Positions 12,449-22,510 of a stretch of 64,000 nucleotides of DNA are shown piece by piece. The position numbers and the translations under genes are program-made. The notes below the pieces were generated by a model. The model did not search any database, had not been told where the DNA came from, and saw nothing but the letters and a program-made list of their open reading frames with translations. Source of the stretch: Bubalus kerabau (Eukaryota > Chordata > Mammalia > Artiodactyla > Bovidae); contig NC_073643.1 in NCBI RefSeq assembly GCF_029407905.1, forward strand, positions 31,896,001-31,960,000, written 5' to 3'. The stretch's first letter is position 1; each line of letters starts with the position of its first letter.

Positions 12449-13539
12449 TACTTCTTCCCTCCTCTTTCCATTTCTCTGTGTTTTCAAAGGAAAGGAGCCC
12501 TGGATATGAATTTGGACAGCCTTTCCTATCCATCAGGAGACAAAGCACCTATTGAAATTTCTGTCTTAAGTTTTTACTCTTACTAAATGTGTGGACAGGT
12601 GGCACATTAATTCTCCAGTCAGTTTGCCTATATTAAGCAGGACAATATTTTTAATTAGTCAAACATATTTAACCCAAAATGTGTTTATTCTCCATTTTCT
12701 TTCTCTTTTAAAATTTGTGTATGCTGTGAGTTGGTTGTCATGGTGTCCAGGTGCTGAATCTGAAGGTGGAGGAGGAGTGGGGTCGATGTACAGTGTTCAC
12801 AAGATACAAAGGAGGGAGCCCAGTCTCACTTGGGATCACAACCCCTGTGTGAGACCCACCTTTTATTCCTGTGTCATTTCTTCTATTCTTTACTCAAAGA
12901 GAAGACTCGGTTGCATCATTTTGAAGTATTTGGAATGACATCTGTCTTGGTTAACATTCACTTTTGGGATAGCTGGGCTTTCTTGTGCTCCATCTGTGAT
13001 TACCTTTTGCCTTATCTTTCAGTCCTTGGTCTAGGCTCACTTTGACTCTAGCGGCGTCTTGTTTTACCCCCTTAACATGGTCATTGCATTAAGAACACGA
13101 CAGACAAAGCATTGGTGTCCCTATGACCAGAGTGGGAAGTATGACAGACATTTTAGCCCTATAAATCTGCCTTTACCCTGACTGTGTAGATCTTGTGACA
13201 TTATTGCAAAAGATAGTTTGGGAGGTAGTTATTTAGAACCCTCATGGAATTTCTGGCAAGGCATTTGATACTTTGGGACATTAAATAAGGGTGCCCAGGT
13301 GCAAGGGTCAAGTCTGGACAGCTCCATACCCTGCTAGCCACACTGCCTGCCCCTCCATTCTCAAACCATTTTGAATTGATTGCCAAGCAGGACAAGAACC
13401 ATTAGTCCAGGCACCACAGGTTGTTTCAAAGATGACAGGAGGAGACAAGGCGCCATTAGGGCAAGAGACTGACCGCTCTGTATTGAAGCACTTCCACTTT
13501 CTATAGGAATAAGAACATTCATGGTCAGTTTTGCAAGTT

Positions 13540-13755
13540 TGTGGCTTTATATATCAGTCACAGTGTTGGGCATTCTGATAAATGTGATCCTACTCTTAAT
13601 CAATGAGATGGATATTTCGACCCCTGTTCTTCCCTCCCTCAGATTATCCGTGACAAATCAAAAGAGATTGAGTGACTTGCCCTGGATCACAACTGTGAGT
13701 GGCGAGGCAGAATCAGAACTGAGGTTTCCCTCACTCACAAGCTGGTGCTCGTTTG
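13540..13755 (-). mobile_element. MIR SINE remnant, antisense
   Basis: The phrases 'tgagtgacttgccctggatc', 'acaactgtgagtggcgaggc' and 'agaatcagaactgaggtttc' follow antisense MIR order (acttgcc-aggtcac-agc-gtggcagag-gattcgaac). It is an old mammalian-wide element. Confidence 0.6.
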
Positions 13756-14914
13756 GTCTTCCTCATCGGAGGAGCCACGAATCCATGCTTTTTTCCTTGG
13801 GTCATTCTCTGTAAGAGGCTTTGCCTGCCACATGTTGACATCAGGCAGTCAGAAAATATTGTAAAAAGGTCATTCAGTCTCTCCTGTAATTCCTGGACAG
13901 ATCTGTCTCCTCTGCAGGGGGACCTGGCGTAGATTCATAAACTATAAGTAAATGGGGCAAGGAGTTAAAAATTTGTAGAAATCGTGTACATTGTGTTGTG
14001 TCAAAATGTAACCACTTGTACTTAGTCTATGTGAATTTAAAGAATTATTTTGCATCATGTGGTATCTGTCCAGTAACACATCACTTCTACTACATCTTCT
14101 ATGCATCAAACCATAGAGCCTTTAAGACATGCCCTCAATCCTGCATCTCTTGGAGTAAAAGCCTGGTCATCCTGCCTGTTAATCGTGTGAAGCTGCGCAT
14201 GGTAAGGATTAGTATCCCTCAGTTGACTTTCAACATAGCAGTGGGTGAGAAAAATAGACAGGGTACCAGCCTTTCTTGAGAAAAACCGTATCAAAGATGT
14301 TTGTTCTGAGAAAAATACATTTATTACTTTTTTTTTTTTCCCAGAGGGCAGCGATGTGTAGTTCAGCTTTAGAAAAGTCAGGTTTCGAGGAATGAAGCAG
14401 ACTCTAGTTGAAATCCTGAATTTTTCCCATTATGCATTCCTCAAAGACTCAAGAAGCATCAATGTCTGCATTTGGAGAAATGTTGTAAAATGTGTTGCAG
14501 CAGGTTTGGGCATTTATTTGATAATTCTTCTGGGCATATATGCAGAACGTTGATTCAGTGTATGGGCAGTCTTATGAACGCAAATTAATTTTGGGGTACA
14601 CAACAACAAAGATGCATCTTTGGTTGAGTGAAGAAGGCTGTGCCTCTAATGAGTAAAGTAACATGAGGGGGAAGAAAGAAGTTACAGCAGGAAGCATATT
14701 GTACTTTCTTGAAATGGAAAAAAATTTTGAAACGTAAAAATAATAATCTACTCTAAAATTTATAAATGCCGTAAGTATCTCAGAGAAACAAGCTTTTCAC
14801 TTAAAAAAAAATTGTGGAAAGTGAAGTAGGAAAAAAGTATCAACAGTATCTCCAGATCTCCTTTCAAGACTCTAAATTATTTGAATTTTTGAAATGGAAA
14901 ATCACTTACAGGAA
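13756..14914. other. Unique non-coding sequence
   Basis: No gene or clear repeat is seen. A T13-CCCAG run at about 14329-14344 looks like a strong splice acceptor on the + strand but has no recognisable exon behind it. The frame from AGGGCAGCG reaches a stop after 16 codons. Confidence 0.55.
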
Positions 14915-15150
14915 TAATTAGTGAGCATTATTATGTGCCTGACATGGTGCTTACTTTAAGTCCCTAATTGTATCGTCACTAAAACTCTTGAGTGGTGAAG
15001 CCCTATTATTGACCATCTTTTATAGCCATGGGAACCGAGGCCTAGAAAGGTGAGATTTCTTACTGAAAATACAGTTTTTTGCCAGAGAAACTGACACTTG
15101 AACCCAGGCAGTCTGACCCCAGAGTTATGGTACCTAACTGCTAGATCATA
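14915..15150 (-). mobile_element. MIR SINE, antisense, nearly complete
   Basis: It shows the antisense MIR sequence in order: 'gcattattatgtgcctgaca' (3' tail), the core with 'ccatgggaaccgaggcctag', then 'cacttgaacccaggcagtct' and 'gaccccagagttatggtacc' (the tRNA-derived 5' part). About 235 bp, close to the MIR full length of about 260 bp. Confidence 0.8.
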
Positions 15151-15261
15151 TTGTTTTTTCAAGGTTTTTGTTTTAGTTTTTCCTTATACTTGTTTCATAT
15201 TAGCCTGAAATCCACCCCCTCCCCCTGCTTTTTTTTTTTTTAAAGGGAATTAGCTCAGACT

Positions 15262-15537
15262 TCAGAGAAGGCAATGGCACCCTACTCCAGTGCTCTTGCT
15301 TGGAAAATCCCATGGACGGAGGAGCCTGGTGGGCTGCAGTCCATGGGGTCACAAAGAGTCAGACACGACTGAGCAACTTCACTTTCACTTTTCACTTTCA
15401 TGCATTAGAGAAGGAAATGGCAACCCACTCCAGTGTTCTTGCCTGGAGAATCCCAGGAACGGGGGAGCCTGGTGGGCTGCTGTCTATGGGGTTGCACAGA
15501 GTCGGACACGGCTGAAGTGACTTAGCAGCAGCAGCAA
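15262..15537 (+). mobile_element. Bov-A2 SINE (dimeric) with 8-bp TSD
   Basis: Two related monomers follow one another: the first starts 'agagaaggcaatggcaccct', the second 'agagaaggaaatggcaaccc'. Each contains a 'gagcctggtgggctgc' block and a hydroxyl-end block 'gagtc(a/g)gacac(g)'. They are joined by the characteristic ttcactttcacttttcac spacer. The 3' end is (gca)n. It is flanked by CTCAGACT at 15254-15261 and 15538-15545. Bov-A2 is a ruminant SINE mobilised by BovB. Confidence 0.95.
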
Positions 15538-15657
15538 CTCAGACTCAGCCCCTTTTCATTGGAATGATAGATGAGCCTAAGTATAATTGTACTACTATAG
15601 ATTAATGTGCTTCTTGGCCTAGTGCCTGCTGAAGGCAACATTTAGGCTGTGGTATTG

Positions 15658-16020
15658 GCTCATTCATTCATTCATTCATTTGCTTGTTCCTTTGTTCCCT
15701 CAGTAAATTTATCAGTGTCAGTTACATTCCAGGTCCTATCTCACATGTTGGGTATACAGCTGTGGACAGAACCATTCCCTGGTCTTAGGGTGCTTTCATC
15801 CTAGTAGAGAAGACAGAAACCAAATTAAGTGTATGTTTCATGGTGGTAAGTGAGAGAGAAAGTAATTCCGGGCCAGGAAATGGGGTGTGTGAGTGAAGGG
15901 TGAATGATTTTTACATTAAGGAAGAAAAGGACAGTGAGACCTGAGGGGGCCATGCAGAAGCTTAGGGGAAGGGCATTTCAGGAGGAGAGCAGCAAGTGCA
16001 GAGGCCCTGTGATGAGAACC
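15658..16020 (-). mobile_element. L2 LINE 3' end, antisense
   Basis: Antisense L2 markers in order: 'cattcattcattcattcatt' at the 3' end, 'gggtatacagctgtggacag', 'ccattccctggtcttagggt', then 'gaagggcatttcaggaggag' and 'gtgcagaggccctgtgatga'. The start contains an (ATTC)n run of about five units (15661-15680). Confidence 0.8.
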
Positions 16021-16300
16021 CACTCATAAGAAAACCCTCCCATTTATATTAATCTTACATATATAATATGTATATATAAATATGACGTATTTCTTCCTGA
16101 TTAAACTATCACCCATTTCTCTGGGGAATATCAGTGTCAATCTGTATTAAATGAGAAGGTGCCAGATAATGTAAACGTGGCACTTCTGGTTCCAAAGATT
16201 CAGTCAACATGGAATGGAGCCTGAAAGATTTGTTCAGTGATTCTGCCTCTGAGATACATCCTTTTGTAGCCAAATGTGTGGTTTATTTTTAGTTGGCTGT

Positions 16301-16591
16301 AGTCTTATCATGGAGAAGGCAATGGCACCCCACTCTAGTACTCTTGCCTGGAAAATTCCATGGATGGAGGAGCCTGGTGGGCTGCAGTCCATGGGGTCGC
16401 TAAGAGTCGGACACGACTGAGCGACTTCACTTTCACTTTTCACTTTCCTGCATTGGAGAAGGAAATGGCAACCCACTCCACTATTCTTGCCTGGAGAATC
16501 CCAGGGACAGCGGAGCCTGGTGGGCTGCTGTCTATGGGGTCGCACAGAGTTGGACACGACTGAAGTGGCTTAGCAGTAGCAGTCTTATCAT
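16301..16591. repeat. 11-bp perfect target-site duplication of Bov-A2
   Basis: AGTCTTATCAT occurs at 16301-16311 and again at 16581-16591, directly bordering the Bov-A2 between them. A perfect 11-bp TSD points to a comparatively recent insertion with precisely known limits. Confidence 0.97.
16312..16580 (+). mobile_element. Bov-A2 SINE (dimeric)
   Basis: It has the same two-monomer layout as the copy at 15.26 kb: 'ggagaaggcaatggcacccc', the ttcactttcacttttcac linker, 'ggagaaggaaatggcaaccc', and the end 'acgactgaagtggcttagca' with a gca/gta-type tail. Non-coding, and dependent on BovB enzymes for mobilisation. The frame at 16234-16557 is simply SINE read-through. Confidence 0.97.
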
Positions 16592-17028
16592 AGATATTAG
16601 AAACCGAGTTTCTGTATGTTCTACTGTGCAGTGATTATGAGAGGATAAGAACTGGTCTCCCTGTCTTTGGTTACCCATTTAGAGCAAATAAAAGGAATTG
16701 CCTTTATGATTGGAAAATGAGTAGCTGTTATCTCATGGCAGAGTAAAACATCCTTGAACTGTTTTAAAGTCTTACCGAAAAGGTTCCTCATTAGTCAATA
16801 AAATATCAGATGCTATATACTTCAAATTTACTTTGCAACACCATTGCCAGCTGTTGGTATCAATCCACAGGAAATTATATTTTCTTGAGGAAAAGTCTTC
16901 TCAAACCCACAATTTCTTGCTGGACATTCATAGCAAAATGTTTATGTAAAACCCTTGTGAATGCACATATGGTGACAGTTCTGTGAAAGCCTGATTAGCT
17001 GGTCTTCAACTTGCTGGATTATTACTTT

Positions 17029-17062
17029 AAAAAAAAAAAAAATATATATATATATATATAAA
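17029..17062. repeat. A-run plus (TA)n microsatellite
   Basis: A run of about 14 A residues is followed by about ten TA units. Confidence 0.95.
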
Positions 17063-17726
17063 CCATCCTTTTCAGTTAAGGGGGATATAAAGGCATCAGA
17101 AACCCTCTCATACCATTTCATTTCTGATATCGCTTAACATGGGGTAAACAGTTAAATTGATTTGAGTATGAATTGTCTCCAGAATACTTCCTTTCTGCTT
17201 GGCAGCCCTATGTAGAAATTTCTGCCTGTTGCAAATGAAAAGTCTTCAAGTCGCCAATTCCCCTGAAGAAAGGTTTTGATAATCGAGCCATTGTCAGACC
17301 CTGAGCTCTGCTGCATGGCACTAGGAGCCTCTGGAATCCGTTGATTGTAGCTGTCGGAAGGGGGTTGTTGGCAGCTGTGAGCACCTCTGCTTGAGTATTT
17401 CCTTTTCTGACCAGGAAGAAGAGGACAGTGATCAAGCAGAGGGTCTCAACAGAGATCTTAAATCACCAGGTAACATGAGAATGGATGCATCCAGGCTGCC
17501 AGGGAAGTGGGCTCAAAGCTCCAGGAGTGTACAGAGACCGATAATTCTTGTATGAACACCTAGATGACTGGCGACCTACTCCTTATGGATTAAACAGGAC
17601 CCAAGTTAATTGATGCTAATAGGACATACTGAAATGGAGATATTTTTGGTCTCTATTTTTTTGCTATTTATGATCTGCTGGCAGGAATATTTCACGACAT
17701 CAAAGACATGGCAGAAAGCAAGAAAA

Positions 17727-17778
17727 TGTATATATATACACATATATACATATATATATGTACACACACACACATATC
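17727..17778. repeat. Compound TA/CA microsatellite
   Basis: Alternating blocks of TATATA, CACATATATACATATA and a final (AC)n. It is a low-complexity alternating purine-pyrimidine tract. Confidence 0.93.
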
Positions 17779-18087
17779 TTCCGTATCTTACAACCCTGCT
17801 ATCACATATGGCCTTTGCGGACAGAGCATTGTGTGTTGTTTAGTCTTGGAAACTCTTTTAAAGATAGGATGTCATTTACAATCTTCAGGCCATATGTTTA
17901 CTCAGACTTAAGAAACACGGGCTAATCTTTTTCTATTTTGAGGAGTAATAAATTGAAAAGATAATTACATAATATGGTGCATAATGTAACTCTGGCTTGA
18001 GCCATATGTGTTTAATTTTAGAGAAACATGCGTGATGACAGGTTATGAAAGGATGAAACTATTTTAGTCATTTTAAGGATTAGAAGC

Positions 18088-18381
18088 ATGATTTCTTTCT
18101 TTTTTTTTTTTTGAGTAAGTGTCCCTTATTTCTCCCCACCTCCTCAACAAAACAACCCAATACACAAACCCAATGAAAAACACCCTCCTGAAAGCGGTTT
18201 GTTCCTGTGGTGACCACTGGCAAAGAAGATTCAAGTTTGAGGGTGTATTATCCCCAGGTTCTTCTACAGTTCCACGCAGGGTTCCGTGTGCTGAGAGTGG
18301 GTGCCATACAGTTTCTAGTGCAAGAGCAGAGTGGAGTGGCTGCATTTAGAATCCAGCAGAAATTGTTCATGTGAATATCCA
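18088..18381 (-). pseudogene. Candidate processed retrocopy, parent not recognised
   Basis: A poly-T run at 18103-18114 opens a roughly 290-bp block of high-complexity sequence. ATTAGAAGC occurs on both sides (18079-18087 and 18382-18390), as expected if a poly(A)-tailed transcript had been inserted in antisense. On the minus strand it stays open for 90 codons (18345-18073), including the stretch FFIGFVYWVVLLRRWGEIR, which could be a membrane segment followed by basic residues. I cannot name a parent gene. The left junction between TSD and poly-T is not clean, and the 9-bp match could be chance. Confidence 0.4.
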
Positions 18382-18529
18382 ATTAGAAGCCATTCTGGTT
18401 ATCTCTTTCCTAATTAAACTTGATAGGATATCTGATATAAAATGCTTTGGCAGGAGAAATGCGAGATCCTTTCGTTTCTTTCTTCCAGAGATATCTCTTG
18501 AGCACCTTTTGTGCTTCAGCCACTATGTT

Positions 18530-18738
18530 GTGGTGGTTTAGTCACTAACTAGTGTCCCAACTCTTTTGTGACCCCACGGACTGTAGCCCGCCAGGCTCCT
18601 CTGTTCATGGGATTTCCCAGGCAAGAATACCGGAATGGGTGGCCACTTCTCTCTCTAGGGATCTTCCTGACCCAGGGATCAAACTCACGTCTCCTGCACT
18701 GAGGCGCCTCCTTTACCACTGAACCACCAGGGAAGCCC
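18530..18738 (-). mobile_element. Bov-tA SINE, antisense
   Basis: The right end 'accaccagggaagcccc' is the reverse complement of the tRNA-Glu-derived head, followed leftwards by 'cctgacccagggatcaaact' (B-box region) and the BovB-derived body 'gaccccacggactgtagccc'. It is complete at about 209 bp. I found no convincing TSD. Confidence 0.93.
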
Positions 18739-18903
18739 CTGGACTGTTACTCATGGTACCTAAGTGAAATAAGATATTCCCCTTAAAACTATTAAGTGAG
18801 CAAGAGGCTGATATACCAAGACCACATTTCAGGTCACCTTTAGAATGTACTCCTTTATCCATGATTCCGGCCCAGAGGTAAAATTTTCAGGCGTGGTAGG
18901 CGG
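18739..18903. other. Short unique stretch
   Basis: Lies between the Bov-tA and the start of the MLT1 LTR. Nothing recognised. Confidence 0.5.
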
Positions 18904-19066
18904 TGTAATGCCACCTGAAGATACCTGCTTCTGGATCCCTAGAGCCTGGGAATACATTATATGGCAAAGGGGAACTAGATTTATAGATGAGATTAAAATT
19001 GCTAATCACCTGACCTTGCATGTGGAAGATTATCCAGGATTATTACAGTGGACGCAGGGTCATTGT
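18904..19066 (+). mobile_element. MLT1-class LTR (ERVL-MaLR), left piece
   Basis: Old solo LTR sequence: 'ggatccctagagcctgggaa', 'tatatggcaaaggggaacta', 'gatgagattaaaattgctaa' and 'ggaagattatccaggattat' follow the MLT1 order. It is interrupted after TCATTGT (19060-19066) by a BovB and resumes at 20923. It is a solo LTR relic with no viral genes. Confidence 0.8.
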
Positions 19067-20922
19067 CAGTTCAGTTCACTCGCTCAGTTGTGTCCATCTC
19101 TTTGTGATCCCATGGACTGCAGCACGCCAGGCTTCCCTGTCCATCACCAACTCCCGGAGTTTACTCAAACTCATGTCCATAGAGTAGGTGATGCCATCCA
19201 ACCATCTCATCCTCTGTCATCCCCTTCTCCTCCCACCTTCAATCTTTCCCAGCATCAGGGTCTTTTCTAATTAGTCAGTTCTTCATATCAGTTGGCCAAA
19301 GTATTGGAGTTTCAGCTTCAGCATCAGTCCTTCCAAAGAACACCCAGGACTGATCTCCCTTAGGATGGACTGGTTGGATCTCCTTGCAGTCCAAGGGACT
19401 CTCAAGAGTCTTCTCCAACACCACAGTACAAAAGCATCAATTCTTAGGCCCTCAGCTTTCTTTATGGTCCAACTCTCACATCCATACATGACTACTGGAA
19501 AAAATATAGCTTTGACTAGATGGAATTTTGTCAGCAAAGTAATGTCTCTGCTTTTTAATATGTTGTCTAGGTTGGTCATAGCTTTTCTTCCAAAGAGCAA
19601 GCCTCTTTTAATTTCATGGCTGCTGCCACCATCTGCAGTGATTTTGGAGCCCCCCCAAATAAATTCTCTCACCTTTCTCTTGTTTCCCCATGTATTTGCC
19701 ATGAAGTGATGGGACCGGGTGCCGTGATCTTAGTTTTCTGAATGTTGAGCTTTTAAGCCAACTTTTTCACTCTCCTCTTTCACTTTCATGAAGAGGCTTT
19801 TGAGTTCCTCTTCACTTTCTGCCATAAGGGTGGTGTCATCTGCATATTTGAGGTTATTGATATTTCTCCCGGCAATCTTGATTCCAGCTTGTGCTTCATC
19901 CAGCTCAGCATTTCTCATGATGTACTCTGCATATAAGTTAAATAAGCATGGTGACAATGTACAGCCTTGATGAACTCCTTTCCCGATTTGGAACCAGTCT
20001 GTTGTTCCGTGTCCAGTTCTAACTGTTGCTTCTTGACCTGCATACAAATTTCTCAGGAAGCAGGTCAGGTGGCCTGGTATTGCCATCTTTTAAAGAATTT
20101 TCCACAGTTTATTGTGATCCACACAGTCAAAGGCTTTGGTGTAGTCAATAAAGCAAAAATAGATGTTTTTCTGGAACTCTCTTGCTTTCTCAGTGATCCA
20201 ACAGATGTTGGCAGTTGATCTCTGGTTCCTCTGCCTTTTCTAAATCCAGCTTGAATATCTGGAAGTTCATGGTTCACATATTGTTGAAGCCTAGCTTGGA
20301 GAATTTTGAGCATTACTTTGCTAGCGTATGAGATAAGTGCCTTTGTGCCGTACTTTGAACATTCTTTGGCATTGTCTTTCCTTGGGATTAGAATGAAAAC
20401 TGACCTTTTCCAGTCCACTGGCCACTGCTGAGTCTTCCAAATTAGCCAGCATATTGAGTGCAGCACTTTAATACCATCGTCTTTTAGGATTTGTTAACTG
20501 GAATTCCATCACTACCACTAACTTTGTTCATAGTGATGCTTCCTAAGGCCCACTTGACTTCTCATTCCAGGATGTCTAGCTCTAGGTGGATGATCACACC
20601 GTCGTGATTATCTGGGTCATGAAGATCTTTTTTGTATAGTTTTTCTCTGTATTCTTGCCACCTCTTCTTAATATCTGATGTTTCTGTTAAGTCCATACCA
20701 TTTCTGTTTTTTATTTTTCCCATCTTTGCATGAAATGTTCCCTTGGTATCTATAATTTTCTTGAAGAGATCTCCAGTCTTTCCCATTCTATTGTTTTCCT
20801 CTATTTCTTTGCATTGATCACTGAGGAAGGCTTTCTTGTATCTCCTTGCTATTCTTTGGAACTCTGCATTCAGAGGCTTATATCTTCCCTTCTCTTTTTT
20901 GCCTTTAGCTTCTCTCCTTTTC
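19067..20922 (-). mobile_element. BovB LINE, 5'-truncated, antisense, inserted in an MLT1 LTR
   Basis: The left end is the antisense BovB 3' end ('cagttcagttcactcgctca'), with 1.86 kb of BovB body. The 5' third is missing. It is bordered by TCATTGT (19060-19066) and TCATTAT (20923-20929), a 6/7 match at exactly the point where the MLT1 consensus order is broken, so the insertion limits are well defined. Confidence 0.96.
19283..20786 (-). pseudogene. BovB reverse transcriptase, frameshifted remnant
   Basis: RTE reverse transcriptase pieces read from 20786 down: KIKNRNGMDLTETSDIKKRW (20786-20562), then VLISYASK-type finger and GFRKGRGTRDQ (20466-20065), then the palm with HQGCTLSPCLFNLY and an intact YADD at 19835-19846 (20086-19730), then the thumb and C-terminal part with VMYGCESWTIKKAEG (19702-19283). 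Successive pieces lie in different frames and a short deletion precedes the ILKDD region near 20490. The endonuclease part is absent. It is non-functional. Confidence 0.92.
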
Positions 20923-21262
20923 TCATTATAGTATCCTTAAAAGTTGAAGTGGGAGATTGAAGGTATAGAAAAAAGGGATGGTAGAGGGAAAAGGCCCTGT
21001 CCAGTGTACCTGACTTTGAAAATGAGAGATGGAACCACGTGCCCAGGAATGCAGGCAGGCCTCTAGAAGCTGGAAAAGACAAGCAAGGAAGCAGATATTT
21101 TCTTGTGGCCTATGGAAGAACACAGGCCTTCCAACCTTCCTGGTTTTATCCTGGTGACTCATTTTGGACTTATGACCTGCAGAACTGTAAGACTATAAAT
21201 GTGTACATTGTTAATCCCTAATCGATGGTAGTTTGCTATAGTAGCAGGAAGAAACTAACACA
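20923..21262 (+). mobile_element. MLT1-class LTR (ERVL-MaLR), right piece
   Basis: Resumes the LTR: 'gtatccttaaaagttgaagt', 'gcctctagaagctggaaaag', 'cattttggacttatgacctg', 'cagaactgtaagactataaa' (the usual polyadenylation region) and a terminal 'aactaacaca' close to the MLT1 end. Together with 18904-19066 it makes about 500 bp, which fits a near-complete solo LTR. Confidence 0.85.
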
Positions 21263-21298
21263 TTGGAGAAGAACCACACTCCTGGTGTTAGATAGTGA

Positions 21299-21460
21299 CT
21301 AGAACAGTTGTTCTTAAGCATGACTGTACCTGGAACTTTAGAAATGCTAATACCTAGAGCCTAGATCCCAGAGGGTGGTCTAGGTGTGAGAATTTTGCAA
21401 GTTCTCCCAGTGACTCATATGTACAACCAGGGAGGTGAAACACTGGTTTAGGGGATAGCT
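21299..21460 (-). mobile_element. hAT-Charlie MITE, MER20/MER5 type
   Basis: 'ggtggtctaggtgtgagaat', 'tttgcaagttctcccagtga' and the terminal 'ggaggtgaaacactgg' resemble the antisense MER20 order. It is diverged, so the exact subfamily is uncertain. Confidence 0.45.
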
Positions 21461-22139
21461 TTGGCCTCAGGTAAACCTGGTTTCCTTTTTAGCATCAGCC
21501 TTGGACCAGCTGAGTGAGTGAGCAGGTTACTCGTAGCTTCAGATTCCCCAGCTGTAATATGGGGTTGTGGGGATTTTCTACCTTGGGTTGTAGGATCCTG
21601 GCACGTGAAAAGGACATTTGTTTCTGGCATGGTGTTTACTCCATAAAGGGAAGCTGTTGCGGTGGCTGTGTGATCACGATTTGGACACACCCAGCTAGCT
21701 CCCTGATGAGTTAACAGTAGACACAGAGCCTGGCTGACTTACATGCCTTGTGCTCACAATTGCCTTCCGAGGTCAAGTCTGTTAGAAGACCCATTCCACG
21801 GAGTGTCGAGAGGATCAGTAAAGTTAGGTAGCTCTTCCATAGTGGCACAGGTAGTAAACCCTGGAGTCTGATCTTGAACCAACGTCCTGCTCTGAGCTGA
21901 AGGCTCTGTCTACTTGCCCCTGGGCAGACACCCAGGTAAGGCTTGCTTGGTGGGCAGCATTGGAGGATTTTGGAAGCTGGCGGCATCAGACTCTTAGCCT
22001 TTGGAGGCATTTCACAAACCATTACCTGCATCAGTCCTCAGCCTGAGGGTGGCACTTTGTATCAGATTCAGTCTCTGCATGATAAACCATACTGCCCTGT
22101 TGCCTGCCGTCAAGGCGCAGGAGGTTGAAAGCCATGGGA
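21461..22139. other. Unique non-coding sequence
   Basis: No gene or clear repeat. Short frames at 21448-21690 (-) and 21711-22031 (-) show nothing recognisable. The phrase 'ttcagattccccagctgtaa' near 21539 hints at a decayed MIR. Confidence 0.45.
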
Positions 22140-22510
22140 ATGATGATTCTTAATGGTTATAGGCTGTTTGCCTCTGTCTGCCATTTAATCTAATCTTGGG
22201 TTCAGTTGATACTATTGATTAGGTTCTTTTCAAAACTGTATGCCGTGTATGGGGCTTCTCTGCATGGGGTAAAATGTTATTCTTCTCATATGTGAGTTGA
22301 GAAGAAAAGGTGAAAGTATACAATTAATTTGCCTGCACTTTCTCACAAATTGTATGCTGGATTTCTGTGAAATGCCGTATGGAACAATAATCCAAGCAAA
22401 TTATTGTTATTTACTGTGACTTTTGCCTGCATATTTAAAGTCAACAATTATGTTTCCTTTCTGTACTTAATGGCCTTTGTACAACATTTTTAGAAACCTG
22501 GTCAACTGTC
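22140..22510. promoter_or_regulatory. Candidate conserved non-coding element with SOX-like inverted repeat
   Basis: High-complexity AT-rich sequence with no repeat match. It contains a perfect inverted repeat: AACAATAAT (22383-22391), an 8-bp spacer, and ATTATTGTT (22400-22408). AACAAT/ATTGTT is the core recognised by SOX HMG-box proteins, and several TAAT homeobox cores lie close by. The site is seen in the sequence. A regulatory role is inference and would need cross-species conservation. Confidence 0.4.

Larger units (their letters stand above)
9556..13539. other. Mostly unique sequence with small old-repeat islands
   Basis: No gene is recognised. Within it are a MIR-like fragment (about 10000-10105, + strand, 'gctcagtgtccttatgtgtg' and 'ccttctggctctgacattct') and an L1M-like fragment near 11850-12060. 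A G-rich tract and hairpin lie at 12402-12448. Open frames such as 10316-10618 (-) and 12591-12938 (+) have no supporting features. Confidence 0.55.
16592..18078. other. Unique non-coding sequence with AT microsatellites
   Basis: No gene is recognised. It contains A14(TA)n at 17029-17062 and a (TA)/(CA) compound tract at 17727-17778. The 75-codon minus frame at 17208-17435 has no recognisable domain, although the surrounding sequence is of high complexity. Confidence 0.55.

Noticed and set aside
18845..19270. 141-codon plus-strand open frame
   Set aside because: Runs from the MLT1 LTR into antisense BovB; both parts are transposon sequence.
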